A stretch of 64,000 bases of DNA from Metabacillus sp. FJAT-52054 (GCF_037201815.1 NZ_CP147407.1:3790723-3854722); one strand, 5' to 3'. Shown: positions 24,579 to 33,665, counted from the stretch's first letter. The notes: generated from the letters alone by a model not told the origin. Numbers and translations: made by a program.

Positions 24579-24627
24579 TTGACATGAAAAGGGTTATCAA
24601 TAATAATTGAGAATGAAAATCATTATT
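24579..24627 (+). promoter_or_regulatory. Sigma-A promoter with overlapping Fur box
   Basis: TTGACA (24579-24584), 16 bases, then TAATAA (24601-24606). A Fur site, GAGAATGAAAATCATTATT (24609-24627), matches the 19-bp consensus at 16 positions and covers the likely transcription start. The downstream transporter should be repressed when iron is plentiful. Confidence 0.85.
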
Positions 24628-24658
24628 GAACAATTTTACATAAAGGAGAAGCACTCGA

Positions 24659-25717
24659 ATGATAAAAAAAATGAGGTTACAGGTCTTCGCTCTTATTTCC
24701 ATTTTGCTGCTTGGAATTCTTGCTGGATGCGGAGCAAATACAGAAGGATCCGGGTCAGAAAAAAAAGGGGAAGTCAACTTATATACGAGCCGTCATTATG
24801 AAACGGATGATGCCCTTTATGCGGAGTTTACAAAGCAGACAGGAATTAAAGTAAATGTAGTAAAAGGGGAAGAAAATGAATTAATTGAGCGTCTTTCCAG
24901 AGAAGGCGAGGCTACTCAGGGCGATCTATTTTTAACTTCTGATGCCGGAAGACTGCATTGGGCTAAGGAGAAAAACCTGCTTCAGCCTGTGGAAAGCAAA
25001 ACGCTTGCCGCGAACGTTCCTGAAAACTTAATGGACAAGGAGAAGGAATGGTATGGTTTAACGAAAAGAGCCCGCGTTATTGTGTACTCCAAGGATCGCG
25101 TTAATCCGGATCAATTGTCTACCTATGAAAATCTGACTGAGCCTGAATGGAAGGGCAAGGTGCTTGTTCGTCCGGCTGATAATGTATACAATCAATCACT
25201 TTTAGCATCCTTTATCTCATTAAACGGAGAAGAAAAAGCGAAATCATGGGCTAAAGGGATTGTGAGTAATTTGGCGAGAAGTCCGCAGGGAAATGACCGC
25301 GATCAGGCAAGGGCAATCGTTGCGGGTGAGGGTGACGTTGCGATTATGAACACTTATTATGTGGGTGTTATGTTGAATTCCGAGGATCCTGAAGAGGTTA
25401 AAGTTGCTGAAAAGGTTGGCGTTTTCTTCCCGAATCAGGAAACAGACGGCACCCATGTAAATGTCAGCGGAATTGGGCTTACGAAGCACGCAAAAAACAA
25501 AGAGAATGCAGTAAAATTAATGGAATTCCTATCCGGTAAAGAGGCGCAGGGCAAATTTGCCGAAGCTAATTATGAGTACCCGGTCAATCCCGATGTACAG
25601 CCATCTGAATTGCTTAAATCATGGGGTGATTTTAAAGCCCAGGATCTTCAATTGTCAGAGCTTGGGAAGAACAATGCCGATGCCGTGAAGCTGTTTAATG
25701 AGGCCGGCTGGAAATAA
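24659..25717 (+). CDS. Ferric iron ABC transporter, substrate-binding lipoprotein
   Basis: 352 residues. The type II signal peptide has the lipobox LAGC (residues ~21-24). The mature domain is of the FbpA/FutA/AfuA class: VNLYTSRHYETDDALYAEF at the first strand, GDLFLTSDAGRLHWAKEKN, and the hinge/ligand region IMNTYYVGVM. Family members bind Fe3+ through clustered Tyr residues, and NTYYVGV supplies the typical Tyr pair. It is first in a three-gene transporter operon behind a Fur box; AAAGGAG precedes the ATG. Confidence 0.92.
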   Translation: MIKKMRLQVFALISILLLGILAGCGANTEGSGSEKKGEVNLYTSRHYETDDALYAEFTKQTGIKVNVVKGEENELIERLSREGEATQGDLFLTSDAGRLHWAKEKNLLQPVESKTLAANVPENLMDKEKEWYGLTKRARVIVYSKDRVNPDQLSTYENLTEPEWKGKVLVRPADNVYNQSLLASFISLNGEEKAKSWAKGIVSNLARSPQGNDRDQARAIVAGEGDVAIMNTYYVGVMLNSEDPEEVKVAEKVGVFFPNQETDGTHVNVSGIGLTKHAKNKENAVKLMEFLSGKEAQGKFAEANYEYPVNPDVQPSELLKSWGDFKAQDLQLSELGKNNADAVKLFNEAGWK

Positions 25718-25764
25718 TCTTTCTTTCCCATTCACCTGAAAAGAGATAAAATCATTCAAGAGAC

Positions 25765-25797
25765 GTGCCGTATTGCATGAGCGATACGGCACTCTTT
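25765..25797 (+). terminator. Hairpin between binding-protein and permease genes
   Basis: GTGCCGTAT pairs with ATACGGCAC around a 10-base loop, followed by TCTTTT. It probably terminates part of the transcripts so that the binding protein is made in excess, and stabilises the upstream mRNA. Confidence 0.7.
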
Positions 25798-25821
25798 TAT
25801 AAATTTTCAAACGGGTTAGGA

Positions 25822-27459
25822 ATGATGGGTTTGTTTCACCAAATTAAACGTCACCTGAATGGCTGGTCGCTTCTAAGTTTCCTATTCATATTTATGATTT
25901 TGCTTCCTGTTCTATTTATCGGCGTCCAATCCTTTACGGAACCGAGCGAAAACTGGGAGCATATTAAACAATTTCTTCTGACAAATTTTATTCAGAACAC
26001 CCTGATCATTGTGTTCTTTACTAGCATCATCACGGTGATCATCGGGGTCAGCATGGCTTGGCTTGTGTCAGCTTATGAATTTCCATTACGGAATTTTTTT
26101 AAATGGGGAGTCATTTTGCCGCTCGCTATTCCTCCCTATATCGGGGCTTATACGTATCATGGGCTTTTAAATTATACAGGTGTCATTCAATCAGCATTGA
26201 GAAATAACTTCGGTGCCGCACTAAATCCCAAGTACTTTTCAATTATGAATGTTCCTGGTGCCATCTTCATTTATTCCATTTTTTTATTCCCATATGTTTA
26301 TATCATCACAAAAAGTTTTTTGGAAAAGCAATCTGCTTCCCTTGTTGAAAACTCCCGCTTGCTTGGAAGAAATCCATATGAGATTTTCTTCCGCGTGATC
26401 CTCCCTATTTCAAGGGCTTCCATTATTGGCGGAGTAAGTTTAGTGATATTGGAAGTATTAAATGATTACGGTGTGGTTAAATATTTTGGCATTCAAACTT
26501 TCAGTACGGCCATTTTTCAGACATGGTTCGGGATGGGGGACATCGGCTCAGCAATTAAGCTTTCCGGAATACTCATGACTTTCGTGATTGTGGTTCTGCT
26601 TTTGGAGAGACTGTTAAGAAGCCGCAAAAAGTACAGCTATTCGACATCCAAGGTCCGTCCGCTTCAGCCTGCACCTTTAAAAGGGGCTAAAGCCTGGTCG
26701 GTCTTCGCCTATTTCAGCTTTATTTTCCTAGTTACTTTTCTTGTTCCATTCATTCAATTGAGTTACTGGGCCTTCATCACCTTTGACAAAGTAGTCAATG
26801 CCGGTTTCCTGACGTTAGTCTGGAATTCCACCTTCGTTGCGGTCATTGCCTCTTTCATCATTGTGCTGATCTCATTGGTGACCGCAAATTTTTATCGGTT
26901 ATTCAGCGGAGCCTTCTCCAAAGCCACGTCCAAAATTGTAATTTTTGGCTATTCCATACCCGGCGCCGTGATTGCTATGGGGGTTCTTTCCCTCTTTCTT
27001 GCTCTTGATAGGCAGATCGCTGCTTTCTCTAAAATAGCTGGGTTTGAACCAACAATCGTTTTAAGCATAAGTATCTCAATGCTGATCTTTGCCTACGTCA
27101 TTCGATTCCTGGCTTTAGGATTTAACTCGATTGAGTCAGGTTTTGATAAAATAGGGGTCAGCTTTACAGAAGCCTCCAGAACGCTTGGCATGTCGATAAC
27201 ACAAACCTTTTTTAAAGTGGATCTCAGGATGATTTCAGGAGCGGTTTTCGGAGCATTTATCCTTGTATTTATTGAGATATTAAAGGAATTGCCCTTGACG
27301 CTGATCTTACAGCCATTTAATTTCTATACACTGGCAACAAAGGCGTTTCAGTATGCTGGAAATGAACAAATCCATGAGGCGGCTTCAGCGTCCATATTAA
27401 TCATCCTTATTAGCGGCGTGTCCATCTATTTCTTTCATAAAGTGCTGGAAAGGGAGTAA
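25822..27459 (+). CDS. Ferric iron ABC transporter, fused permease
   Basis: About 545 residues with two permease halves and ~12 membrane spans. Each half has an EAA loop that docks the ATPase: LVENSRLLGRNPYEIFFRV then LP, and FTEASRTLGMSITQTFFKV. This two-in-one form is typical of FbpB/SfuB-type iron permeases. An upstream GTG at 25765 is in frame but lies inside the intergenic hairpin, so the start is put at the double ATG 25822/25825, with TTAGGA just before it. It is four bases from the ATPase gene. Confidence 0.9.
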   Translation: MMGLFHQIKRHLNGWSLLSFLFIFMILLPVLFIGVQSFTEPSENWEHIKQFLLTNFIQNTLIIVFFTSIITVIIGVSMAWLVSAYEFPLRNFFKWGVILPLAIPPYIGAYTYHGLLNYTGVIQSALRNNFGAALNPKYFSIMNVPGAIFIYSIFLFPYVYIITKSFLEKQSASLVENSRLLGRNPYEIFFRVILPISRASIIGGVSLVILEVLNDYGVVKYFGIQTFSTAIFQTWFGMGDIGSAIKLSGILMTFVIVVLLLERLLRSRKKYSYSTSKVRPLQPAPLKGAKAWSVFAYFSFIFLVTFLVPFIQLSYWAFITFDKVVNAGFLTLVWNSTFVAVIASFIIVLISLVTANFYRLFSGAFSKATSKIVIFGYSIPGAVIAMGVLSLFLALDRQIAAFSKIAGFEPTIVLSISISMLIFAYVIRFLALGFNSIESGFDKIGVSFTEASRTLGMSITQTFFKVDLRMISGAVFGAFILVFIEILKELPLTLILQPFNFYTLATKAFQYAGNEQIHEAASASILIILISGVSIYFFHKVLERE

Positions 27460-27464
27460 ATCTG

Positions 27465-28184
27465 ATGTTTGTCCAAATACAAAATTTACATTTCCAATAT
27501 AGAAACTCAAATGAACAGACCATCCAGGATTTTGTGTTATCGATTGAAGAAGGGGAAATTGTTTCGATCCTTGGGAATAGCGGAAGCGGAAAAAGTACGA
27601 TCCTAAGGCTAATTGCCGGTCTTGAAGTGCCTAGCAGCGGTTCCATTGAAATAAACAACAAGATTGTGTCCAATCCATTCCATTTTATACAGCCTGAAAA
27701 AAGAGGCGTCGGATTGGTTTTTCAAGATTACGCCCTTTTCCCGCATTTAAGTGTGGCCGATAATATAAAATTCGGATTAAAAAAACGCAGTAAAAAGGAA
27801 AAGAATGAACGTGTCAAGGAGCTCTTACATCTCGTTGGTCTTCATGACTTTGCCAATCGCTATCCATATGAATTAAGTGGCGGCCAGCAGCAGCGTGTAG
27901 CACTTGCCAGGGCACTCGCTCCCAACCCCTCCCTGCTTATGCTGGACGAACCATTCAGCAATCTTGATTCCGAACTCCAGCAAAAAATTCGGGATGAATT
28001 ACGCTCCATTTTGAAGCAAACTGGCATTACATCCATTTTTGTAACTCATGATCGGGAGGATGCAAGATCACTCGCTGACCGAATCGTGATTATGAAGGAC
28101 GGAAAAATTACTCAAATAGGAAAACCCTGCGACCTCCTGGCAGAGGATATGGAAACTATCCACCAGAAAGAATATATTAAATGA
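27465..28184 (+). CDS. Ferric iron ABC transporter, ATP-binding protein
   Basis: 239 residues. Walker A GNSGSGKST (~37), Q-loop GLVFQDYALFPHLSV, signature LSGGQQQRVALARAL, Walker B LLMLDEPFSNLD and switch His in FVTHDREDA are all intact. It is shorter than FbpC proteins that carry a C-terminal regulatory domain, so allosteric control by that route is not expected. Energises uptake through the preceding permease. Confidence 0.93.
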   Translation: MFVQIQNLHFQYRNSNEQTIQDFVLSIEEGEIVSILGNSGSGKSTILRLIAGLEVPSSGSIEINNKIVSNPFHFIQPEKRGVGLVFQDYALFPHLSVADNIKFGLKKRSKKEKNERVKELLHLVGLHDFANRYPYELSGGQQQRVALARALAPNPSLLMLDEPFSNLDSELQQKIRDELRSILKQTGITSIFVTHDREDARSLADRIVIMKDGKITQIGKPCDLLAEDMETIHQKEYIK

Positions 28185-28189
28185 ACTAG

Positions 28190-28216
28190 CGGCTGGAGCT
28201 TATCCTGCCGTTTTTT
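28190..28216 (+). terminator. Terminator of the iron transporter operon
   Basis: CGGCTGGA pairs with TCCTGCCG (one T-T mismatch), five-base loop, six T residues following. Confidence 0.75.
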
Positions 28217-28269
28217 GGTTAAGGTAGATCTGGGGGAGTGGAGGTGCGTGCCGAATATGGCGGTTGGCG

Positions 28270-28453
28270 TACTGGTTTTGGCCGGTACTCACAATTATTT
28301 AGCCGGTCGCGGATGGAATTTGTCCGGTGCATTTTATTAAGCTGTTGGACACTTTTTTTGGCAGGTCAGCAATTAAATCTGACCGTTCCTCCACTTTATT
28401 TGGCCGCTCACAGATGGAATTCAGCCGCTAGTGACCAGGAATTTTTCCGTCCC
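28270..28453. repeat. Degenerate ~20-22-bp repeat array (core around GGCCGGT/AGCCGCT)
   Basis: About nine units with a recurring core: TTTTGGCCGGTACTCAC, TTTAGCCGGTCGCGGATGG, TTTGTCCGGTGC, TCTGACCGTTCCTCC, TTTGGCCGCTCACAGATGG, TTCAGCCGCTAGTGACC, TTTTTCCGTCCC. Spacing is 19-22 bp. Only part of each unit is conserved. No gene is supported in this gap (28217-28578). Confidence 0.65.
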
Positions 28454-28578
28454 AAATAAGTTGTTCTTCCATCCAAGTGGACGGATTTTTTAGCCAGTCT
28501 TGAAAAAGGAATTTTCCCAAGTAGAGTTTCATGTTAGTATGAATAAAGGGATTTTTTTACAAAGAAGGATGAATAGGA

Positions 28579-29042
28579 ATGAATATTATTCGGACGAAGG
28601 ATTTTGAGTTAGTCGCTAAGCTGAATCGATATGTTCACGATGTACATACAGCATTATATCCGGAGTATTTTAAGGCATATGATTACAGTGAAATCAGGAG
28701 TTTTTTTCAAGGAATTATCGAGACGGAAGGGAGTTCATTTTCCTGGTGCTTGAGGAGGTTGGGCAGCCTTTGGGCTATGCTTGGATTGAGATACGAAATT
28801 ATCCGGAGAATGCTTTTAAAAAGGCGTATCGATCGGTATATGTTCATCAAATAAGTATTGCGGATCATATGAGAAATCAGGGGTACGGTTCCAGGCTGAT
28901 GGAGGAAGTTGCAGAGGTTGCAAAGTCTAAAGGTATTACGAAGGTTGAGTTGGATTATTGGTTCGATAATGAAGCGGCAAAGAATTTTTACAGGAAAAAC
29001 AATTTTGTTAAATATCGGGAGTTTGTTTATATGGACTTATAA
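28579..29042 (+). pseudogene. GNAT acetyltransferase gene with a frameshift
   Basis: The first frame (MNIIRTKDFELVAKLNRYVH ... ETEG) and a second frame (EFIFLVLEEVGQPLGYAWIE ... MRNQGYGSRLMEEVAEVAKS ... YRKNNFVKYREFVYMDL) together make one normal GNAT protein of ~154 residues. The acetyl-CoA loop is RNQGYGSRL. The switch is at the GGG run at 28729-28731: restoring one G would give a continuous frame. Either a real inactivating deletion or a sequencing error. Ribosome site AATAGGAATG is weak but present. Confidence 0.8.
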
Positions 29043-29045
29043 CGT

Positions 29046-29074
29046 AAAAAAAGGTGCGAATTGCACCTTTTTTT
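29046..29074. terminator. Bidirectional terminator between the GNAT gene and the oxidoreductase gene
   Basis: AAAAAAAGGTGC pairs with GCACCTTTTTTT around a five-base loop; it serves both converging genes. Confidence 0.88.
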
Positions 29075-30060
29075 CATGCCTGATCTGCTGGATAAACGAG
29101 TCCGATTTGACGGCGTGCTTCATCCATGATTTCGAGAACGATTAAGGAGTTTTCGAATGTGTTGATGGTTGATTCGCGTTTTCCGGAACGGATGAGGGCT
29201 GCGAATTCTTTTGCTTCGTCGTACATGGAGTTTTCATTTTGCTCGACGTTGATGTTTTCTGATTCGCCGGTACGGTATTGAATGCGGACGTTTTCCATTG
29301 TGCTGAATTTCTCGATGACGATGCTGCCTGCTTCCCCTTGGATTTCGGACGGGATGTAGGAGTCGGTAATTTTGGAGAACATGACGATGGCGTCGTGTTC
29401 GTCGTATTGAAACAGGATGCTGCCTTCGCCGTCTACACCGGATTCGAGCAGGTGCGCGGTTGCCTGGATGGAGTTCGGCTTGCCGAATAGGGCAACCATT
29501 GGTGCGATGCAGTAGATGCCGATATCCATCATCGAGCCGTTCGAGAATTCGGGTTTGAACGCATTTAGGATTTTACCTTCTTTATAGGCATCGTAGCGGG
29601 ATGAATATTGGCAGTAGCTTGCTACGTAGCGGCGGATCTTTCCGATTTTTTTCAGGTTGCTTTGGATGGATGCGAAGTTTGGAAGCAGGGTTGTTTTCAT
29701 GGCTTCCATCAGTAAGACATCGTTTGCTTGTGCCGCTTCGATCATTTTTTTCATTTCAGCAGCGTTTGAGGCAATGGGCTTTTCACATAGGACATGCTTG
29801 CCGTGGTTCATGCAAAGAATAGCCTGTTCCGCATGCAGGGAATTCGGGCTTGCGATGTACACTGCATCGAATTCTTTACTGGCTGCAAATTTTTCAAGGC
29901 TTGTATATGTATGGCGGGCGCCGTGCTTTTCTGCAAACTGGGATGCGCGGTCCTCTGTCCGGGAGTAAACGGCAGTTAGCTCCAGTTCACCTGTTTGAGC
30001 TGCGGCATCAAGAAATTTTTCGGTAATCCAGTTTGTTCCGATCACTCCAAAACGTATCAT
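29074..30060 (-). CDS. Gfo/Idh/MocA family NAD(P)-dependent oxidoreductase
   Basis: 328 residues. N-terminal Rossmann domain (FGVIGTNWITEKFLDAA, VYIASPNSLHAEQAI), then the family motif CEKP (GKHVLCEKPIASNAAEM), and the C-terminal GFO_IDH_MocA substrate domain (FSNGSMMDIGIYCIAPMVAL, a canonical active-site strand with DIGIY). Substrates in the family are sugars, inositols or similar polyols; which one is not evident. The gene stands alone between terminators. Confidence 0.9.
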   Translation of the reverse strand: MIRFGVIGTNWITEKFLDAAAQTGELELTAVYSRTEDRASQFAEKHGARHTYTSLEKFAASKEFDAVYIASPNSLHAEQAILCMNHGKHVLCEKPIASNAAEMKKMIEAAQANDVLLMEAMKTTLLPNFASIQSNLKKIGKIRRYVASYCQYSSRYDAYKEGKILNAFKPEFSNGSMMDIGIYCIAPMVALFGKPNSIQATAHLLESGVDGEGSILFQYDEHDAIVMFSKITDSYIPSEIQGEAGSIVIEKFSTMENVRIQYRTGESENINVEQNENSMYDEAKEFAALIRSGKRESTINTFENSLIVLEIMDEARRQIGLVYPADQA

Positions 30061-30116
30061 GTATATCTCTCCTTTGACGATGGTAGTTCCGCATTTATTT
30101 TACCATACTCAAAAGA

Positions 30117-30150
30117 AAAACCCGCATGATGCAGGAGCACCGTACGGGTT
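30117..30150 (-). terminator. Terminator of spoIIQ
   Basis: AACCCG and CGGGTT close an imperfect hairpin; the minus strand continues into TTTTTC. Confidence 0.65.
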
Positions 30151-30168
30151 CAAAATGTAAAGCCATGA

Positions 30169-30963
30169 TTATGCGTTTTTAGAAGGAACGGAAGCTTCAG
30201 ATTCTTTAGCGTCTTCTTGCTTCTCATTTTTCTTTTCTTCCTGCTGCTTTGCTTCTGTTTCTTTGCTTGCAGCTGCTGCTTCATCAGAGATGGCGGTTGC
30301 AGGCTTGTCAAGAAGGTTAGCAGGGTTCAATGCTTTTCCGTCTTTACGGATTTCAAAGTGTACGTGTACGCCGTTCTTTTCGTTTAATAGATTTTTCCCG
30401 GCCTTACCGATTACTGCATGCTGTGCGACTGTGTCGCCTTCTTCTACTGCAACAGATGCTAGAGATTGATAGACAGTTGTTACGCTATCCTCGTGCTGAA
30501 TTTCAACAACGTATCCTAGGATCGGATCTTTTTCTGCTCTTAGTACGGTTCCGCTTAGAGAAGCTGTCACATCGAATTCCTTACCGTCCATCTTCGCAAG
30601 GTCGATTCCTTGGTTCGGACTGTACGTGTTATTATAGGATACGAGTGCCGCTTCCTGCTCTTCTTTAGAAGACTTGGAATCATAGAACTTTTTCACGACT
30701 TGAATCTCTTCTTTGTCAAGAGCCGGCGTTGTGATATTCTCCACTGGCTTGGCTACTTCAGCAGCATCCTGTCCCTTTTCAGTTTGGGGCTTGCCTGGCT
30801 GTTCGCCTACCGGGTTCATATCGCGTGTTGCCTGATACCATAACACACTTGTTAAAATCAAAGCTGCACTAACTAAGTAGATTGCCGGAAATACCCAGCG
30901 TTTTCTAAAAAATTGCTGAACCTTTGATTGTTGAGAAGTACGATTTTTTTCTTCCTCTCTCAT
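30169..30963 (-). CDS. spoIIQ: Stage II sporulation protein SpoIIQ (degenerate M23 domain)
   Basis: 264 residues. A cytoplasmic basic N terminus, one membrane span (FPAIYLVSAALILTSVLWY), an extracytoplasmic LytM/M23 domain, and a Lys/Glu/Ala-rich tail. The first zinc-ligand motif is NQGID where active M23 enzymes have HxGxD, while HVHFE is kept. This fits SpoIIQ, which acts as a structural partner of SpoIIIAH joining forespore and mother cell rather than as a peptidase. The start at 30963 has GAGGTG seven bases upstream; two earlier in-frame ATGs do not. Confidence 0.93.
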   Translation of the reverse strand: MREEEKNRTSQQSKVQQFFRKRWVFPAIYLVSAALILTSVLWYQATRDMNPVGEQPGKPQTEKGQDAAEVAKPVENITTPALDKEEIQVVKKFYDSKSSKEEQEAALVSYNNTYSPNQGIDLAKMDGKEFDVTASLSGTVLRAEKDPILGYVVEIQHEDSVTTVYQSLASVAVEEGDTVAQHAVIGKAGKNLLNEKNGVHVHFEIRKDGKALNPANLLDKPATAISDEAAAASKETEAKQQEEKKNEKQEDAKESEASVPSKNA

Positions 30964-31086
30964 CTTCATCACCTCAGCAACCATTCTGAACACAATTCTG
31001 AAAATATATACATTTGCCAAAAAAAATTTAAAAAACGCTTAGTATGCTCCAGTGATTTTGCCATTATGCAAAAAAGGATGAGGACG

Positions 31087-31515
31087 ATGAAGAAACTATT
31101 ATACTGGGTGCTGACGGTTGCCCCGATCGCTTATATGTGGCTGATTTGGGAGCTTTCGAGCATCCCGGGAGACCCGAATGCACCATTTACGTTTGAGGCG
31201 GTATTTAAAGACTCGCTCCATTTAATAGAGTTTGGAATCCTGTATTGGATGTTTGCATTTGCCCTCGCCGTTCACGGAAAATGGACAGCAGGGACAAGCC
31301 TTGCGATTGTCATCGTTTGCCTTTCATATGGGGCGATTGATGAGATCCACCAGATGTTCACGCCGTTTCGGACGTCAACCTGGTTTGATCTGTTTAAGGA
31401 TGCAGTGGGAATCACCGTTTCCTATATCATTATGAGATACACTTATTTCAAGTCGAAGGATTCACGTATGTACCGCTTTTTTCAAAGGCTTGAAACGCTT
31501 GATCGGAGGAACTGA
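31087..31515 (+). CDS. VanZ-like family membrane protein
   Basis: 143 residues, four membrane spans. The VanZ signatures are present: WELSSIPGDP, SLHLIEFGILYWMF (His/Glu in the second span), and SYGAIDEIHQMFTPFRTSTW followed by DLFKDAVG. VanZ-like proteins are linked with glycopeptide tolerance or envelope functions, but most are uncharacterised. A VanZ-like gene (ywnJ) also neighbours spoIIQ in B. subtilis as I recall. The start at 31087 is chosen from GAGGACG just before it; the longer frame begins inside the spoIIQ promoter area. Confidence 0.82.
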   Translation: MKKLLYWVLTVAPIAYMWLIWELSSIPGDPNAPFTFEAVFKDSLHLIEFGILYWMFAFALAVHGKWTAGTSLAIVIVCLSYGAIDEIHQMFTPFRTSTWFDLFKDAVGITVSYIIMRYTYFKSKDSRMYRFFQRLETLDRRN

Positions 31516-31517
31516 CA

Positions 31518-32009
31518 ATGAAGCTGAGATTAGCCAAAAGGGAAGATTTAGAACGAATTGTAGATATTTATAATACAACGATTGCATCCAGGATGGTGAC
31601 GGCGGACCTTGCGCCGGTTACCTATGAAGCCCGGGGAAAATGGTTTGATGATCATAATGAGCAGTACCCGCTATGGGTCGCTGAGGATGCATCAGGCGTC
31701 ATTACAAGCTGGATCAGCCTCCAGCCGTTCTACGGCAGAGAAGCCTATAAGCACACCGCTGAGGTCAGCATTTACATTGACCCGGCCTTCCGCGGAGGAG
31801 GTCTTGGGAAAAAACTGCTCCAGGCTGCAATCGATCAGTGCAAGGAATTGAATATCCAAACCCTGCTCGGATTTGTTTTTGGACACAACGAACCAAGCAT
31901 CCGTTTGTTTGAACGATTTGGGTTTGAACGATGGGGCACTCTTCCGAAGGTGGCAAACCTTGAGGGTGTGGAGCGTGATTTAGTGATTTTGGGGAAACGA
32001 GTGGGATAA
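31518..32009 (+). CDS. ywnH: GNAT N-acetyltransferase (YwnH / phosphinothricin acetyltransferase-like)
   Basis: 163 residues. The acetyl-CoA loop is RGGGLGKKLLQAAIDQCKEL. Other family marks are TYEARGKWFDDHNEQYPLW, SIYIDPAFRGGG and FVFGHNEPSIRLFERFGFER. It matches YncA/PAT enzymes, which acetylate L-methionine sulfoximine/sulfone or phosphinothricin-type amino acids; the natural substrate is uncertain. It starts two bases after the vanZ-like stop with GGAGG upstream, so the two are co-transcribed. Confidence 0.88.
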   Translation: MKLRLAKREDLERIVDIYNTTIASRMVTADLAPVTYEARGKWFDDHNEQYPLWVAEDASGVITSWISLQPFYGREAYKHTAEVSIYIDPAFRGGGLGKKLLQAAIDQCKELNIQTLLGFVFGHNEPSIRLFERFGFERWGTLPKVANLEGVERDLVILGKRVG

Positions 32010-32015
32010 ACGAGA

Positions 32016-32048
32016 GACGGCCGGTACCCGAGTACCGGCCGTCTTTTT
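32016..32048 (+). terminator. Terminator of the vanZ-like/ywnH operon
   Basis: GACGGCCGGTAC pairs with GTACCGGCCGTC around a four-base loop, followed by five T residues. Confidence 0.92.
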
Positions 32049-32207
32049 GTTATCGTGATTGACTTGATCCATTTTTTATGACACCTTTTAGGAAAAAGTG
32101 GAGAGCTAGACTTACAACGATGATTTGGGGGATCGCTGGTGAGAACCAAGTGGCGGCTTGCTATCCTCTTACTGGTTTATGGTGGCCGGTCCTTTTATCA
32201 TTTTGAA

Positions 32208-32238
32208 ACAAAAAACACAGCCCCCAAAGGAGACTGTG
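32208..32238 (-). terminator. Terminator of spoIID
   Basis: CACAG/CTGTG stem with further weak pairing, immediately after the spoIID stop; T tract on the minus strand. Confidence 0.65.
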
Positions 32239-32240
32239 CC

Positions 32241-33269
32241 CTATTGCTGTGCCGTCAATTTCGTTAAAAACGGGTCTGCAGCTGCGAGTGTCGTTCCATT
32301 ATAGTAGTATCCGACGATGTCTTTGTACGATTTTCCGTCCTGAGCCATGAAGTTCGCTCCGTATTGGCTCATTCCGACTCCGTGGCCGTATCCCTTCGTT
32401 TGGATGACGACGTTGCCGCCTTTTAGTGTCCAGGTGAAGTCGGTGGATTTCAGCTGAAGTTTGTCACGGACATCACGGCCGGTTAAGGTTTTGCCGCCGA
32501 TTTCCACTTTTGCGACGCGGTTGCTTGAGGTTCGCTCGATTACTTTTCCGACGGAGTTTGCGCTTTTGAGAGACACACCGAGTTTTCTCTGGAAGTCTGC
32601 GACAGAAAAGATTTGCTGACTGTAGTATTTAGGGGATGCTTCATCCCATGTACTTTTGACACTTCTTAAGTATGGTATGGCGTTTGGCCAATAGTCTTCC
32701 GAGTTTTCCGTATAGCCGTTGCTTGTTGAGAAGAAGGATGCGGTAATCGGCTTGTTCTCATAGGTAAGGATTTGTCCGGAGGTTCCTGATACGGCAGCCA
32801 GCACTTTCTCAGATCGCCAGCTATAGTCGCTACCCCATAATTTCTTCAATTCTTCTTTGTTCCGGTATACCTGATGGATTACTGTGTCTGTGACATTTGC
32901 TTTCTGGCCGGTTGGGGTTGAGATACCTTTTCCGGCAGTAAGCGATTTGACGATTACGGTTCTTGCCGCAAGTGCCTGGGCTTTCAATGCTTCCTCTTCA
33001 AAATCAGCCGGCATTTCTGAGGCGACGACTCCAAATACATAATCCTCAAGTGCCACGTTCTCTACCTTTTTGGCAGCGGTCCGGTAAACCGACACGGTCA
33101 CACTTGATTTTGGTACCTGCGGCTTCTCCTGCTGTTCCTTCTGCTTCAGTTCTTCTCCCAGACTGCCGTTTGACTGGCTGACGAAGGGGGAAACAAGCAG
33201 CGCCGGGATCATGAGAACTAAAATAAAAAGTCCGGCTAGTACGACCAATAGCGGTTTCATAGATTTCAT
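32241..33269 (-). CDS. spoIID: Stage II sporulation protein D, SpoIID (lytic transglycosylase)
   Basis: 342 residues. N-terminal membrane anchor ([20 protein letters not shown]), then the SpoIID domain with the catalytic-glutamate motif [20 protein letters not shown] and AARTV, and the C-terminal [18 protein letters not shown]. It cleaves glycan strands with SpoIIP/SpoIIM during engulfment. Directly downstream of murAA, as in B. subtilis, but separated by a ~760-bp repeat-filled gap. AGGAGG is eight bases before the ATG. Confidence 0.94.
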   Translation of the reverse strand: MKSMKPLLVVLAGLFILVLMIPALLVSPFVSQSNGSLGEELKQKEQQEKPQVPKSSVTVSVYRTAAKKVENVALEDYVFGVVASEMPADFEEEALKAQALAARTVIVKSLTAGKGISTPTGQKANVTDTVIHQVYRNKEELKKLWGSDYSWRSEKVLAAVSGTSGQILTYENKPITASFFSTSNGYTENSEDYWPNAIPYLRSVKSTWDEASPKYYSQQIFSVADFQRKLGVSLKSANSVGKVIERTSSNRVAKVEIGGKTLTGRDVRDKLQLKSTDFTWTLKGGNVVIQTKGYGHGVGMSQYGANFMAQDGKSYKDIVGYYYNGTTLAAADPFLTKLTAQQ

Positions 33270-33494
33270 CCACTGAGCCTCCTGATTGAGTAATGCGTAT
33301 ACTCCATCCTATGGGCTTGGACAACCTTTTATGACTGCATTTGATATGAAAGGGTTAGTAGAACGTTTTTGAAATGGATAAGTTCATCGAAAAATAGCGA
33401 AAAATGTTTCACAAGGAACAGGAATGAATTCCCTTAAATGAAGGTATACTGGAAGTGATACCTGTTGGAGAGGGATTGGCGGGTGTTGGTTGGG

Positions 33495-33621
33495 GGTTTT
33501 GATTTAGGGTTTTGGTGGTTTTGATTGAGGGTTTCGCGGTTTTGAATTACGGTTTTGGTGGTTTTGATTGAGGTTTTAGCGGTTTTAATTGAGCTTTTAG
33601 CGGTTTAAATGAAGGTTCGGC
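33495..33621. repeat. Degenerate 20-22-bp repeat array A (GGTTTTGATT core)
   Basis: Six successive units: GGTTTTGATTTAGGGTTTTG, GGTTTTGATTGAGGGTTTCG, GGTTTTGAATTACGGTTTTG, GGTTTTGATTGAGGTTTTAG, GGTTTTAATTGAGCTTTTAG, GGTTTAAATGAAGGTTCGGC (first 20 bases of each). Units are 20, 21 or 22 bp. No gene is supported here. Confidence 0.85.
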
Positions 33622-33665
33622 GGTATTCAGAGGTTCTTCCAGGGCTCGATCCAGACCAATCTGGT

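Noticed and set aside
31692..32149. Minus-strand frames over the ywnH-like gene
   Set aside because: Shadows of the plus-strand acetyltransferase, which has the complete acetyl-CoA motif and a ribosome site.
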